Program-made: the position numbers and the translations under genes
The notes under the pieces: model-generated
Seen by the model: only the letters and a program-made list of their open reading frames with translations
Database searches by the model: none
What the model was told of the DNA's origin: nothing
Shown: positions 16,675 to 25,356 of the stretch, one piece after another
How the letters are laid out: every line of letters starts with the position of its first letter
Position numbering within the stretch: the first letter of the stretch is position 1
DNA from: Pseudomonas nitroreducens NBRC 12694
GTDB taxonomy: Bacteria > Pseudomonadota > Gammaproteobacteria > Pseudomonadales > Pseudomonadaceae
Direction of reading: 5' to 3'
Assembly: GCF_002091755.1 (NCBI RefSeq)
Contig: NZ_BDAI01000017.1
Coordinates: 21,116 to 85,115 of the forward strand
DNA: 64,000 nucleotides

Positions 16675-17433
16675 TCACAGGTAACTGTTGAGTACGTCGT
16701 CGACGAAACCTTCGGCGCGCATCTTGTCCAGCGCCGCCTGCAGCTTCTGCACCACGGCATCCGGGGTCTCGCGGTTCAGCGCGAGGAACAGCTGGTCGCT
16801 ATTGAAACGCAGCACGGTCTTCAGGCCGGTGACGCCAACCTGCTTGGCCAGGTAGCGACCCGCCGGGTCACCGCTGGCCCAAAGGTCGATCTGGCCGTCG
16901 CGCAGCTTGGCGGCGTTCTCCTGGTCACGCAGCGCCAGCACCGGCTCGAAGCCGTGCTCGCTCAGGTACTGGGCCATGGCGTCGCCCTTGTAGGCGCCGA
17001 CGCGATATTTCTTCGCTTCGTCCAGATTGTTCAGGCTGATCGGGCTGTCGGCCTTGGCCAGCAGCACCCAGTCGTCCGGACCGATCGGGCCGACCCACCT
17101 GAACTGGCTTTCGCGCTCGGGCAGGCGGGCGGTGACGAACACGCCGTAGCCGGGCTTCTCCAGCGCCAGCTTGTAGATGCGGTCCCAGGGGAAGCGCAGG
17201 GTCAGGCTGTACTGCACGCCGGCGCGCTTGAACATCTCCTTGACGATATCCACGGCGATGCCGTCGATGCTGTCTTCCTGGGCGAAGTTCTTGCCGTTGA
17301 TGGCCATGTTGTAAGGGGGGAAGTTCTCGGTGAGCAGCACCACGCTGTAATCCGAAGAATCCGTTTCGGCCCTTGCCGCACCGGCCAGAAGCAGGCCGCA
17401 GCCTAGCCATGCGAGCAGAATGCGCTTCAGCAT
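16675..17433 (-). CDS. Periplasmic substrate-binding protein, SBP_bac_3 family (first of a tandem pair)
   Basis: Protein of 252 aa with signal peptide MLKRILLAWLGCGLLLAGAARA and the same motifs as its neighbour (VVLLTENFPPYNMAINGKNF, GIDGIAVDIVKEMFKRAGV, LRFPWDRIYKLALEKPGYG). Start at 17431-17433 with AGGAAA 8 bases upstream; longer starts run into a low-quality leader. PAO1 has a similar cluster of tandem binding-protein paralogues next to hisF1 (from memory). No permease is nearby. Confidence 0.88.
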   Translation of the reverse strand: MLKRILLAWLGCGLLLAGAARAETDSSDYSVVLLTENFPPYNMAINGKNFAQEDSIDGIAVDIVKEMFKRAGVQYSLTLRFPWDRIYKLALEKPGYGVFVTARLPERESQFRWVGPIGPDDWVLLAKADSPISLNNLDEAKKYRVGAYKGDAMAQYLSEHGFEPVLALRDQENAAKLRDGQIDLWASGDPAGRYLAKQVGVTGLKTVLRFNSDQLFLALNRETPDAVVQKLQAALDKMRAEGFVDDVLNSYL

Positions 17434-17633
17434 CGAGATATTTCCTGCGTATGACATTTCTGAGAAGGCGCAGAGCTTACTCGGAGAATTGACGCCAATA
17501 AACCCTATGAATATGGCAATGGGACATGGATACGCCATTACCTTGACTGAAGCCTTCGGCTAGCAAGCTTCGTGCGCAGGAAGGGGATGCGGCCACCGGA
17601 CGCAGGAGAGGAAGGCTCGCGATAGAGCCATCG

Positions 17634-17654
17634 GGCCGGGAGAACCCCGGCCCG
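17634..17654 (-). terminator. Hairpin downstream of hisF
   Basis: GGGCCGGG / CCCGGCCC arms form a strong stem 8 bases after the hisF stop on the minus strand. There is no T-run, so it may be an RNA-stabilising stem rather than an intrinsic terminator. Confidence 0.5.
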
Positions 17655-17661
17655 GAAGGGA

Positions 17662-18432
17662 TCAGCGCACGACGATGCCGCGGCTGGCCAGGTAAGCCTT
17701 GGCTTCCGGCACGCTGTACTCGCCGAAGTGGAAGATGCTCGCCGCCAGAACCGCGTCGGCCTTGCCTTCGATGATGCCGGCGGCCAGGTGCTCCAGGTTG
17801 CCGACACCGCCGGAAGCGATCACCGGAACGCCCACAGCCTCACTGATGGCGCGGGTCACGCCCAGGTCGTAGCCGCTTTTGACGCCGTCCTGATCCATGC
17901 TGGTCAGCAGGATTTCACCGGCGCCCAGGCCTTCCATCTTCTTCGCCCACTCCACGGCATCCAGCCCAGTAGGCTTGCGGCCGCCGTGGGTGAAGATTTC
18001 CCAGCGCGGGGTTTCGCCGGGGGCCGACACTTTCTTGGCGTCGATGGCGACCACGATGCACTGCGAGCCGAAGCGCGCGGCGGCTTCGCCGACAAATTCC
18101 GGGGTGAATACCGCGGCGGTGTTGATCGAGACCTTGTCCGCACCGGCATTGAGCAGGTTGCGGATGTCCTGCACTGTCCTGACGCCGCCGCCCACGGTCA
18201 GCGGGATGAACACCTGGCTGGCCATGCGCTCGACGGTATGCAGAGTAGTGTCGCGGCCATCGACGCTGGCGGTGATGTCGAGGAAGGTGATCTCGTCCGC
18301 GCCCTGCTCGTCGTAGCGACGGGCGATTTCCACCGGGTCGCCGGCATCGCGGATGTTCTCGAACTTGACGCCCTTCACCACGCGGCCGTTGTCCACGTCG
18401 AGGCAGGGAATGATGCGTTTAGCCAGTGCCAT
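17662..18432 (-). CDS. hisF: Imidazole glycerol phosphate synthase subunit HisF (cyclase)
   Basis: Cyclase half of the HisH-HisF complex, which turns PRFAR plus HisH-derived ammonia into imidazole glycerol phosphate and AICAR. It is a (beta/alpha)8 barrel of 256 aa. Catalytic Asp11 is in IIPCLDVDNGRVVKG and catalytic Asp130 in VVAIDAKKV. Phosphate loops are TVGGGVRT and ASGGVGN. Last gene of the hisB-hisH-DUF2164-hisA-hisF operon, 23 bases after hisA. Confidence 0.98.
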   Translation of the reverse strand: MALAKRIIPCLDVDNGRVVKGVKFENIRDAGDPVEIARRYDEQGADEITFLDITASVDGRDTTLHTVERMASQVFIPLTVGGGVRTVQDIRNLLNAGADKVSINTAAVFTPEFVGEAAARFGSQCIVVAIDAKKVSAPGETPRWEIFTHGGRKPTGLDAVEWAKKMEGLGAGEILLTSMDQDGVKSGYDLGVTRAISEAVGVPVIASGGVGNLEHLAAGIIEGKADAVLAASIFHFGEYSVPEAKAYLASRGIVVR

Positions 18433-18455
18433 GTCAGGGTTCCCCGTGGTTCAGC

Positions 18456-19193
18456 TCAGCCCTTGAAGGCGTCGCACAGTGCCTGGGCCTCGGCGACGTC
18501 CAGGGTGCCTTCATAGATCGCGCGACCGGTGATGGCGCCGACGATGCCCGGTGTGCGGGCGTCCAGCAGCTTCTGGATGTCGCCCAGGTTGTGGATGCCG
18601 CCCGAAGCGATCACCGGAATGCGCGTGGCGTTGGCCAGGGCAGCAGTAGCTTCGACGTTGCAGCCCTGCATCATGCCGTCCTTCGCGATGTCGGTGTAGA
18701 CGATCGCCGAGACGCCATCGGCCTCGAAACGCTTGGCCAGGTCGATGACCTGTACCGAGCTCACTTCCGCCCAGCCATCGGTGGCGACGAAGCCGTCTTT
18801 CGCGTCGAGGCCAACGATGACCTTGCCCGGGAATGCCTTGCAGGCTTCGGCGACAAATTCCGGCTGCTTCACTGCCTTGGTGCCGATGATCACGTAGCTG
18901 ACGCCGGCGCGGACGTAGTGCTCGATGGTTTCCAGCGAACGGATGCCGCCGCCGATCTGAATCGGCAGGTTCGGGTAGCGCTTGGCGATGGCGGTGACCA
19001 CTTCACCGTTGACCGGCTTGCCTTCGAAGGCGCCGTTCAGGTCCACCAGGTGCAGACGACGGCATCCGCCCTCCACCCACTTGGCGGCCATGGATACCGG
19101 GTCATCGGAGAAGACGGTGGCGTCTTCCATCAGGCCCTGGCGCAGGCGCACGCAGGCGCCGTCTTTCAGATCGATTGCGGGGATGATCAGCAT
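18456..19193 (-). CDS. hisA: ProFAR isomerase HisA
   Basis: Fourth-step histidine enzyme: an Amadori rearrangement of ProFAR to PRFAR. A (beta/alpha)8 barrel of 245 aa beginning MLIIPAIDLKDGACVRLRQG with catalytic Asp8; the second catalytic Asp is in VIVYTDIAKDGM. Phosphate loops are IQIGGGIRS and IASGGIHN. Related to HisF by ancient duplication. 40 bases after the DUF2164 gene and 23 before hisF. Confidence 0.98.
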   Translation of the reverse strand: MLIIPAIDLKDGACVRLRQGLMEDATVFSDDPVSMAAKWVEGGCRRLHLVDLNGAFEGKPVNGEVVTAIAKRYPNLPIQIGGGIRSLETIEHYVRAGVSYVIIGTKAVKQPEFVAEACKAFPGKVIVGLDAKDGFVATDGWAEVSSVQVIDLAKRFEADGVSAIVYTDIAKDGMMQGCNVEATAALANATRIPVIASGGIHNLGDIQKLLDARTPGIVGAITGRAIYEGTLDVAEAQALCDAFKG

Positions 19194-19233
19194 GGGTTGA
19201 ACCTGCTCGAATCCAAAGATGAATGGGGTCGGG

Positions 19234-19494
19234 TCAGCTCTTCTCGAGCGCCCACAAGTCGCTTTCGATGCTCTCGAACCGGTCTTTCAGGTGAGATTGC
19301 ACGTCGAAGATCGCCTTGTTGTAGAACAGCGGGCCGAACTCGCGCATGAAGAAATCCAGCGCCTCCTCGGCCTCGAAGGAGCCGACATCCAGCTCGAAAC
19401 GGTCTTCGAGGAAACGCTGGATGGCCCGCGCCGCACTCTGGCGCTGGGCGCCATCGAGTTCGAGGATCGCGGGCTTGTCCTTCTGGCGGGCCAT
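19234..19494 (-). CDS. DUF2164 family protein
   Basis: Small acidic protein of 86 aa, predicted all-alpha and cytoplasmic, with the DUF2164 pattern (AARAIQRFLEDRFELDVGSFEAEEALDFFMREFGPLFYNKAI, shown in parts: RFLEDRFELDVG, FFMREFGPLFYN). Function unknown. It lies inside the histidine operon, 3 bases after hisH, so it is surely co-expressed. Its persistence there suggests a link to HisH/HisA or just shared transcription. Confidence 0.82.
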   Translation of the reverse strand: MARQKDKPAILELDGAQRQSAARAIQRFLEDRFELDVGSFEAEEALDFFMREFGPLFYNKAIFDVQSHLKDRFESIESDLWALEKS

Positions 19495-19497
19495 GGC

Positions 19498-20136
19498 TTA
19501 CCAGCGGCCATCCCAGGCGGCGAAGTTCTGCAACAACTGCAGGCCATGGGTATGGCTCTTCTCCGGGTGGAACTGCACGGCGAAGCGCGAGCCATCGGCC
19601 AGCGCAGCGGCGAAATCACGCCCGTAATGGCCGCGGCCGACCACCTGGCGCGGGTTGCCCGCCTCGATGTAGTAGCTGTGCACGAAGTAGAAGCGCGCGT
19701 TGTTCGGGATGTCGTGCCACAGCGGGTGGTCGACGCCCTGCGCCACTTCGTTCCAGCCCATGTGCGGCACCTTCAGGTGCTCGCCGTCCTCGTGCAGGTC
19801 CTTGCCGAAGAAGCGCACCTGGCCGGGGAACAGACCGATGCAGTCGACACCGTCATTCTCTTCACTACGCTCCATCAGCGCCTGCATGCCGACGCAGATG
19901 CCGAGGAACGGACGGTCCTGGCTGACTTCACGCACCAGGCTGTCGAAGCCCAGGCGCTTGATCTCGGCCATGCAGTCGCGGATCGCGCCGACGCCGGGGA
20001 ACACCACGCGGTCCGCCTCGCGGATCACATTGGCGTCGCTGGTCACCAGTACGCGCCCGGCGCCCACGCGCTCCAGCGCCTTGGACACCGAGTGCAGGTT
20101 GCCCATGCCGTAGTCGATGACGGCGACAGTCTGCAT
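19498..20136 (-). CDS. hisH: Imidazole glycerol phosphate synthase glutamine amidotransferase HisH
   Basis: Class I glutaminase that feeds ammonia to HisF. The 212 aa include the nucleophile Cys in FLGICVGMQ and His/Glu in FHPEKSHTHG. The start is the ATG of the TAATG junction with hisB (1-base overlap), which implies translational coupling; an upstream GTG would overlap hisB further. Confidence 0.97.
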   Translation of the reverse strand: MQTVAVIDYGMGNLHSVSKALERVGAGRVLVTSDANVIREADRVVFPGVGAIRDCMAEIKRLGFDSLVREVSQDRPFLGICVGMQALMERSEENDGVDCIGLFPGQVRFFGKDLHEDGEHLKVPHMGWNEVAQGVDHPLWHDIPNNARFYFVHSYYIEAGNPRQVVGRGHYGRDFAAALADGSRFAVQFHPEKSHTHGLQLLQNFAAWDGRW

Positions 20137-20729
20137 TACAGGCACCCTTTGGTGGACGGCATCTGGCCGGCCATGCGCTCGTCCAGTTCGATGGCCATGC
20201 GCAGCGCGCGGCCGAAGGCCTTGAACACGGTTTCGATCTGGTGGTGGGTGTTGTGCCCACGCAGGTTGTCGATGTGCAGGGTGACGTTGGCGTGGTTGAC
20301 GAAGCCCTGGAAGAACTCCATGAACAGGTCCACGTCGAAGCCGCCGACGCTAGCGCGGGTGAACGGCACGTGCATCTGCAGGCCGGGGCGGCCGGAGAAG
20401 TCGATGACCACACGCGACAGCGCCTCGTCCAGCGGCACGTAGGCATGGCCGTAGCGGCGGATGCCCTTCTTGTCGCCGATAGCCTTGGCGAAGGCCTGGC
20501 CGAGGGTGATGCCGATGTCTTCGACGGTATGGTGGTCGTCGATATGCAGGTCGCCCTTGCACTCGATGTCCAGGTCGATCAGGCCGTGGCGGGCGATCTG
20601 GTCCATCATGTGCTCGAGGAAGGGAACCCCGGTATCGAAGCGGGCCTTGCCCGTTCCATCCAGGTCGATGGAAACCTTGATCTGGGTTTCCAGGGTGTCG
20701 CGCGCGACGGATGCCTTGCGTTCGGCCAT
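20136..20729 (-). CDS. hisB: Imidazoleglycerol-phosphate dehydratase HisB
   Basis: Mn-dependent dehydratase of histidine synthesis, 197 aa, monofunctional without the phosphatase domain found in E. coli HisB. Metal motifs are FLEHMMDQIARHG, DIDDHHTVEDIG-type (DLHIDDHHTVED) and GHNTHHQIETVFKAFGRAL. The start ATG at 20727-20729 has GGAG 6-9 bases upstream. First gene of the operon. Confidence 0.98.
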   Translation of the reverse strand: MAERKASVARDTLETQIKVSIDLDGTGKARFDTGVPFLEHMMDQIARHGLIDLDIECKGDLHIDDHHTVEDIGITLGQAFAKAIGDKKGIRRYGHAYVPLDEALSRVVIDFSGRPGLQMHVPFTRASVGGFDVDLFMEFFQGFVNHANVTLHIDNLRGHNTHHQIETVFKAFGRALRMAIELDERMAGQMPSTKGCL

Positions 20730-20868
20730 CACCAGCTCCACAGCTAACACTGCACGTAATTATAAGAAGGGCCGGCATTATAGGCGCGCAGGGCGCTGCG
20801 CCGCTACGGGCGGTGGTCGGCGCTGGCCGATGGTCCTACACTGCGCGGCCCGAATACGAGGATCGAAC

Positions 20869-21267
20869 ATGCCCATCGTCGTCCAGCACCTGACCCAGCC
20901 CAGCGACCAGGACCGCCAGGACCTGCTGAAGATCTACGCCGACGCGCCCGACTGGCTGCTGGCGCCCTTCCCAGACGCCGGCGAGCTGGTCGAGCGTGGA
21001 CTTGCCGACGGCCTGCTGTTCACCGGGCGCTTCAATGATCGCCTGCTGGGCGCCGCCTGGATCGAGCGCGATGGCGATACCTGGCGGCTTTCCCGCCTCT
21101 GCGTGCGCCAGGTCACCCGCGGACGCGGCGTGGCCCGCCGCCTTCTCGAAGAGGCGCAGCGCCTGGCTGTGCTGCAAGGGGCCGCGCTGCGGCTGACAGC
21201 ACCTGACGGCAAACACGAAGCGGCTGTTTTTGCCGAGCATCTCGGCCTGACACTGGAAACGACCTGA
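20869..21267 (+). CDS. GNAT-fold protein resembling PanZ/PanM (PanD maturation factor)
   Basis: GNAT protein of 132 aa. Similarity to E. coli PanZ is visible in order: SDQDRQDLLKIY, RFNDRLLGAAWI, and LCVRQVTRGRGVARRLLEEA (acetyl-CoA loop). PanZ binds acetyl-CoA, promotes self-cleavage of aspartate decarboxylase PanD and restrains pantothenate synthesis. The spacing and shared 'SDQDR' opening make this better than a generic acetyltransferase call, but it rests on remembered sequence. ATG 20869 has a GAGGA ribosome site. Diverges from hisB; panD is not in the window. Confidence 0.65.
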   Translation: MPIVVQHLTQPSDQDRQDLLKIYADAPDWLLAPFPDAGELVERGLADGLLFTGRFNDRLLGAAWIERDGDTWRLSRLCVRQVTRGRGVARRLLEEAQRLAVLQGAALRLTAPDGKHEAAVFAEHLGLTLETT

Positions 21268-21408
21268 TCGCGTTCATGACGGGAACCGAGCGCCGCGTCC
21301 CCGTTCCAACTCCGCAATAACGCCACCCTGCCCTGCGGGCTGGGGTGCCGGCGCGTCATTGGTATACTCCTTCGCCATTCCATTCGCCGCCTGAACAAGG
21401 ACCCGTCC

Positions 21409-23637
21409 ATGAAAGCGTTCGGCAAACTCATCGGCATCATTGCCCTGGTCCTGCTGCTGCTCATCGTCGCCGCCGGCTTCGTGCTGACCCACTTCTTCGA
21501 CCCGAACGACTACAAGGACGAGATCCGCCAGCTCGCCCGGGACAAGGCCAACCTCGAACTGAACCTCAAGGGCGATATCGGCTGGAGCCTGTTCCCCTGG
21601 CTCGGGCTGGAACTGCATGACACCAGCGTGGCGAGCCTGCAGACCCCGGACAAGCCGTTCGCCGACGCCCAGTTGCTGGCCATGTCCGTGCGCGTGCTGC
21701 CGCTGCTGCGCAAGGAAGTGCAGATGAGCGATATCCGCGTCGAAGGCCTGACCCTTTCCCTGAACAGGGACAAGGCCGGCGTCGGTAACTGGGAAAGCAT
21801 CGGCAAGCCCGCCCAGCCCGCCGCCGGCACGCCGCCTGCCGCACAACCAGCGCCCGTACCGACCGAGCAGGCCAAGGCCGACGCCCAGCAATCCCACCAG
21901 GCGATGAAGCTGGACATCGACAGCCTCAACGTGAAGAACGCGCGTATCGACTACGCCGACGCCCAGAGCGGCAAGACCTACAGCGTCGAGGGCCTCGAGC
22001 TGACCACCGGGGCCATCCGCGAAGGCAGCAACATCCCGCTCAAGCTCAGCGCCTACCTGGGCACCAACCAGCCGGTGATCCGCGCCCGCACCGAACTGAC
22101 CGGCAACCTGCGCTTCGACCGCGCGCTCAAGCGCTACCAGCTCGAAGACGCCAAGCTCTCCGGCGAAGTTTCCGGCGACCAGTTCCAGGGCAAGACCGCC
22201 AACTACAGCGCCCAGGGCCAGCTGGTACTCGACCAGGCAGCCCAGGTTGCCGAGTGGAATGGCCTGAAGGTCACCGTCAACCAGCTGCGCGCCCTCGGCG
22301 AGATCAAGGCCCGCGAGCTGGACAAGGAACCCAAGTTCGATGGCGGCCTGTCGCTGGCGCCGTTCAATCTGCGCGAATTCCTCGAAAGCATCGGCCAGAC
22401 CCTGCCGGAAATGGCCGACGCCACCACCCTCACCAAGCTCGAAATGGCCACCCGCGTCAGCGCCACCCGCAACAGCCTGACCTTGAACGACCTCAAGCTG
22501 AAGCTGGACGACAGCAGCTTCAGCGGCAACCTCGGCATCGCCGACTTCGGCAAGCAGGCCATCCGCGCCCAGTTGTCAGGCGACAAGCTGAACCTCGACC
22601 GCTACCTGCCGGCCAAGGTCAAGCAGGCCCAGGACGCCACCAACAGCGCACGCAAGGCTGAAGTTGCCAGTACCGAGCAGAGCGCTATCAAAGGCGACAC
22701 TCCGCTGCCCAACCAGCCGACCCAGCAGGCCTGGAGCGACACGCCGCTGCTGCCTATCGCCCGCCTGCGTGCACTGGACCTGGACGCCAGCCTGACCCTC
22801 GGCCAGCTGATCCTGGACAAGCTGCCCATCGACAACGCCGTGCTCAAGTTGCGCGGCCAGGGTGGCCTGCTCAACCTCGACGACATGCGCGGCGAGCTCT
22901 ACGACGGCAGGTTCAACGCCAGCGCCAGCCTCGACGTGCGCCAGGACGTACCGACGCTGAAGGCCAAGAAACACATCGCCGACATACCGGTGGAGCGCCT
23001 GCTCGAATCCCAGGGCCAGAAGCCGCCGGTGAAGGGCCTGCTCGATCTGGATGCCGACATCACCACCCAGGGCAACAGTCAAAAGGCCTGGATCGACAAC
23101 CTCAACGGCACCGCGCGCTTCGTCATGACCCAGGGCGTGCTGCTCAACGCCAACCTCGAACAACAACTGTGCCAGGGCATCGCCACGCTCAACCGCAAGT
23201 CGCTGACCGCCGAGCACGGCGGCAAGGACACCCCGTTCCGCGAACTGCAGGGCAACCTCACCTTCCGCAACGGCGTGGCCAGCAACCCGGACCTCAAGGC
23301 CAGCATTCCCGGCCTGACCGTCAAGGCTGACGGCGACCTCGACCTGCGTGTACTGGGCATGGACTACCGCGTCGGCGTGACCATCGAAGGCGACAAGAGC
23401 GACATGCCCGATCCGGCCTGCGAAGTGAACAAGCGCTATGTCGGCATCGAGTGGCCGCTGCGCTGCCGCGGCCCGCTGGAGCTGGGCGCCAAGGCCTGTC
23501 GCCTGGACAAGGACGGCATCGGCAAGATCGCCGCACGGTTGGCCGGGGACCGGCTGAACCAGAAACTCGAAGAGAAGCTCGGCGACAAGGTCAGTCCCGA
23601 ACTCAAAGACGCACTCAAAGGGCTGTTCAAGAAGTGA
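21409..23637 (+). CDS. asmA: AsmA family protein
   Basis: Inner-membrane-anchored periplasmic protein of 742 aa of the AsmA/TamB-like lipid-transport superfamily, linked to outer-membrane homeostasis. N-terminal membrane helix LIGIIALVLLLLIVAAGFVL, then the signature HFFDPNDYKDEIRQLARDK and GDIGWSLFPWLGLEL, a Pro/Ala/Gln-rich insert near 140-160, and the C-terminal AsmA domain (LDADITTQGNSQ, NGTARFVMTQGVLLNANLEQ). Its stop codon overlaps the GTG start of mutY. Confidence 0.94.
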   Translation: MKAFGKLIGIIALVLLLLIVAAGFVLTHFFDPNDYKDEIRQLARDKANLELNLKGDIGWSLFPWLGLELHDTSVASLQTPDKPFADAQLLAMSVRVLPLLRKEVQMSDIRVEGLTLSLNRDKAGVGNWESIGKPAQPAAGTPPAAQPAPVPTEQAKADAQQSHQAMKLDIDSLNVKNARIDYADAQSGKTYSVEGLELTTGAIREGSNIPLKLSAYLGTNQPVIRARTELTGNLRFDRALKRYQLEDAKLSGEVSGDQFQGKTANYSAQGQLVLDQAAQVAEWNGLKVTVNQLRALGEIKARELDKEPKFDGGLSLAPFNLREFLESIGQTLPEMADATTLTKLEMATRVSATRNSLTLNDLKLKLDDSSFSGNLGIADFGKQAIRAQLSGDKLNLDRYLPAKVKQAQDATNSARKAEVASTEQSAIKGDTPLPNQPTQQAWSDTPLLPIARLRALDLDASLTLGQLILDKLPIDNAVLKLRGQGGLLNLDDMRGELYDGRFNASASLDVRQDVPTLKAKKHIADIPVERLLESQGQKPPVKGLLDLDADITTQGNSQKAWIDNLNGTARFVMTQGVLLNANLEQQLCQGIATLNRKSLTAEHGGKDTPFRELQGNLTFRNGVASNPDLKASIPGLTVKADGDLDLRVLGMDYRVGVTIEGDKSDMPDPACEVNKRYVGIEWPLRCRGPLELGAKACRLDKDGIGKIAARLAGDRLNQKLEEKLGDKVSPELKDALKGLFKK

Positions 23638-24701
23638 CCCCGCAAAGCTTCAACTCGGCCGTGCTCGACTGGTTCGACACGCACGGCCGCCATGACCTGC
23701 CCTGGCAGCAGAACATCACGCCCTATCGGGTGTGGGTCTCGGAAATCATGCTGCAGCAGACCCAGGTCAGCACCGTGATGGGCTACTACGACCGCTTCAT
23801 GACGGCGCTGCCCACCGTGGCCGATCTCGCGAATGCGCCGGAAGACGAAGTACTGCACCTGTGGACGGGCCTGGGCTACTACACCCGCGCCCGTAATCTG
23901 CACAAGACCGCCAAGCGGGTCATGGAGCAGCACGGCGGCGAATTCCCCCGTGACGTCGAGCAGCTCGCCGAGCTGCCTGGCATCGGCCGCTCCACCGCCG
24001 GCGCCATCGCCAGCATCTCCATGGGCCTGCGCGCGCCGATCCTCGACGGCAACGTCAAGCGCGTGCTGGCGCGCTACCTGGCCTGCGACGGCTATCCGGG
24101 CGAGCCGAAAGTGGCCAAGCAACTGTGGGACGCCGCCGAACGCTTCACGCCACAGGAGCGGGTCAACCACTACACCCAGGCGATGATGGACCTGGGCGCC
24201 ACGCTCTGCACCCGCAGCAAGCCGAGCTGCCTGCTCTGCCCGCTGCGTGAGGGCTGCCGCGCGCACTTCCTCGGCCGCGAGACCGATTTCCCGGTGTCCA
24301 AGCCGCGCAAGGCGCTGCCGCAGAAGCGCACGCTGATGCCGATCCTCGCCAACCGCGAGGGCGACATCCTGCTCTATCGCCGTCCGTCGACCGGCCTCTG
24401 GGGCGGCCTGTGGAGCTTCCCCGAGTTGGACGACCTGGCCGCCCTCGACCCGCTGGCCCAGCGCCACGCCCTTCGCCTGGGCGAGCGCCGCGAACTGCCC
24501 GGCCTGACCCATACCTTCAGCCACTTCCAGCTGGCCATCGAGCCCTGGCTGGTGCGCGTCGAAGACGCAACCCCCGCCGTGGCCGAGGCCGACTGGCTCT
24601 GGTATAACCTCGCCACCCCGCCCCGGCTCGGCCTTGCCGCCCCGGTGAAGAAGCTGCTCAAACGAGCCGCCGACGTGTTGAACGCAGGAGAAATGTCATG
24701 A
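23634..24701 (+). CDS. mutY: A/G-specific adenine DNA glycosylase MutY
   Basis: Removes adenine mispaired with 8-oxoguanine, preventing G:C to T:A changes. The 355 aa include the helix-hairpin-helix LPGIGRSTAGAI, catalytic Glu in SEIMLQQTQV, catalytic Asp in LDGNVKRVL, a 4Fe-4S cluster C-x6-C-x2-C-x5-C (CTRSKPSCLLCPLREGC), and a C-terminal NUDIX-like 8-oxoG recognition domain. I choose GTG 23634, overlapping the asmA stop (GTGA), because VTPQSFNSAVLDWFD is the usual N-terminus. Translationally coupled to asmA and yggX. Confidence 0.96.
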   Translation: MTPQSFNSAVLDWFDTHGRHDLPWQQNITPYRVWVSEIMLQQTQVSTVMGYYDRFMTALPTVADLANAPEDEVLHLWTGLGYYTRARNLHKTAKRVMEQHGGEFPRDVEQLAELPGIGRSTAGAIASISMGLRAPILDGNVKRVLARYLACDGYPGEPKVAKQLWDAAERFTPQERVNHYTQAMMDLGATLCTRSKPSCLLCPLREGCRAHFLGRETDFPVSKPRKALPQKRTLMPILANREGDILLYRRPSTGLWGGLWSFPELDDLAALDPLAQRHALRLGERRELPGLTHTFSHFQLAIEPWLVRVEDATPAVAEADWLWYNLATPPRLGLAAPVKKLLKRAADVLNAGEMS

Positions 24702-24970
24702 CCCGACTGGTGATGTGCCGCAAATACAAAGAAGAGCTGCCCGGCCTCGATCGCGCGCCCTATCCCGGGGCCAAGGGCCAGGACATCTATGAGCACGTTT
24801 CGAAGAAAGCCTGGGAAGAATGGCAGAAGCACCAGACCATGCTGATCAACGAGCGTCGCCTGAACATGATGAACGCCGAGGATCGCAAGTTCCTCAGCAC
24901 CGAAATGGACAAGTTCCTCAGCGGCGAGGAATACGCGCAGGCCGAAGGCTACGTCCCGCCCAGCGCGTAA
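24698..24970 (+). CDS. yggX: Oxidative damage protection protein, YggX family (Fe(II) trafficking)
   Basis: Cytoplasmic protein of 90 aa that protects Fe-S clusters and mobilises iron. Family hallmarks are MTRLVMCRKYKEELPGLDR with its single Cys, PYPGAKGQDIYEHVSKKAWEEW (in parts) and LSTEMDKFLSG. Overlaps mutY by four bases (ATGA). The conserved mutY-yggX pair couples two responses to oxidative damage: repair of 8-oxoG mispairs and iron handling. Confidence 0.96.
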   Translation: MTRLVMCRKYKEELPGLDRAPYPGAKGQDIYEHVSKKAWEEWQKHQTMLINERRLNMMNAEDRKFLSTEMDKFLSGEEYAQAEGYVPPSA

Positions 24971-25007
24971 GCTCCGGTATTATTTGAAAAATTTTTTCGC
25001 GGCACGC

Positions 25008-25036
25008 TTGACACCCTTTCCGAAAACCCTTTTAAT
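25008..25036 (+). promoter_or_regulatory. Sigma-70 promoter of tRNA-Phe
   Basis: TTGACA (25008-25013), a 17-bp spacer and TTTAAT (25031-25036), followed by a GC-rich discriminator (GCGCGCC), as expected for a stringently controlled stable-RNA promoter. Predicted start near 25043. Confidence 0.85.
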
Positions 25037-25048
25037 GCGCGCCACGTT

Positions 25049-25124
25049 GCCCAGGTAGCTCAGTTGGTAGAGCAGGGGATTGAAAATCCCCGTGTCGGCG
25101 GTTCGATTCCGTCCCTGGGCACCA
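25049..25124 (+). tRNA. tRNA-Phe (GAA)
   Basis: Complete 76-nt cloverleaf: acceptor stem GCCCAGG/CCTGGGC, D-loop AGCTCAGTTGGTAGAGC, anticodon GAA (25082-25084) in the loop TTGAAAA, T-arm GGTTCGATTCC, and an encoded CCA end. Own promoter and terminator. Confidence 0.98.
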
Positions 25125-25135
25125 AGCCTTCCGAA

Positions 25136-25171
25136 AAGCCCCTGAAATCGAGAGATTTCAGGGGCTTTTTC
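25136..25171 (+). terminator. Terminator of tRNA-Phe
   Basis: The perfect 14-bp stem AAGCCCCTGAAATC / GATTTCAGGGGCTT, with a GAGA tetraloop, is followed by TTTTT. Confidence 0.95.
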
Positions 25172-25356
25172 ATTCCCGTCCGAACAAGTCACTCCCCCGC
25201 CCCGGCACGCTCCCACGATTCGTATCGAATGTTTGCTTAAGTTCAGTGTCTACTGGCACATAGCACACCGATCTTTCAGAATCATGACCATCCGGACGAT
25301 TTCCACACTTTGAGTGGGATACCCTCCGGGATTCGATGTTTGGTAGCGGAGTCACT

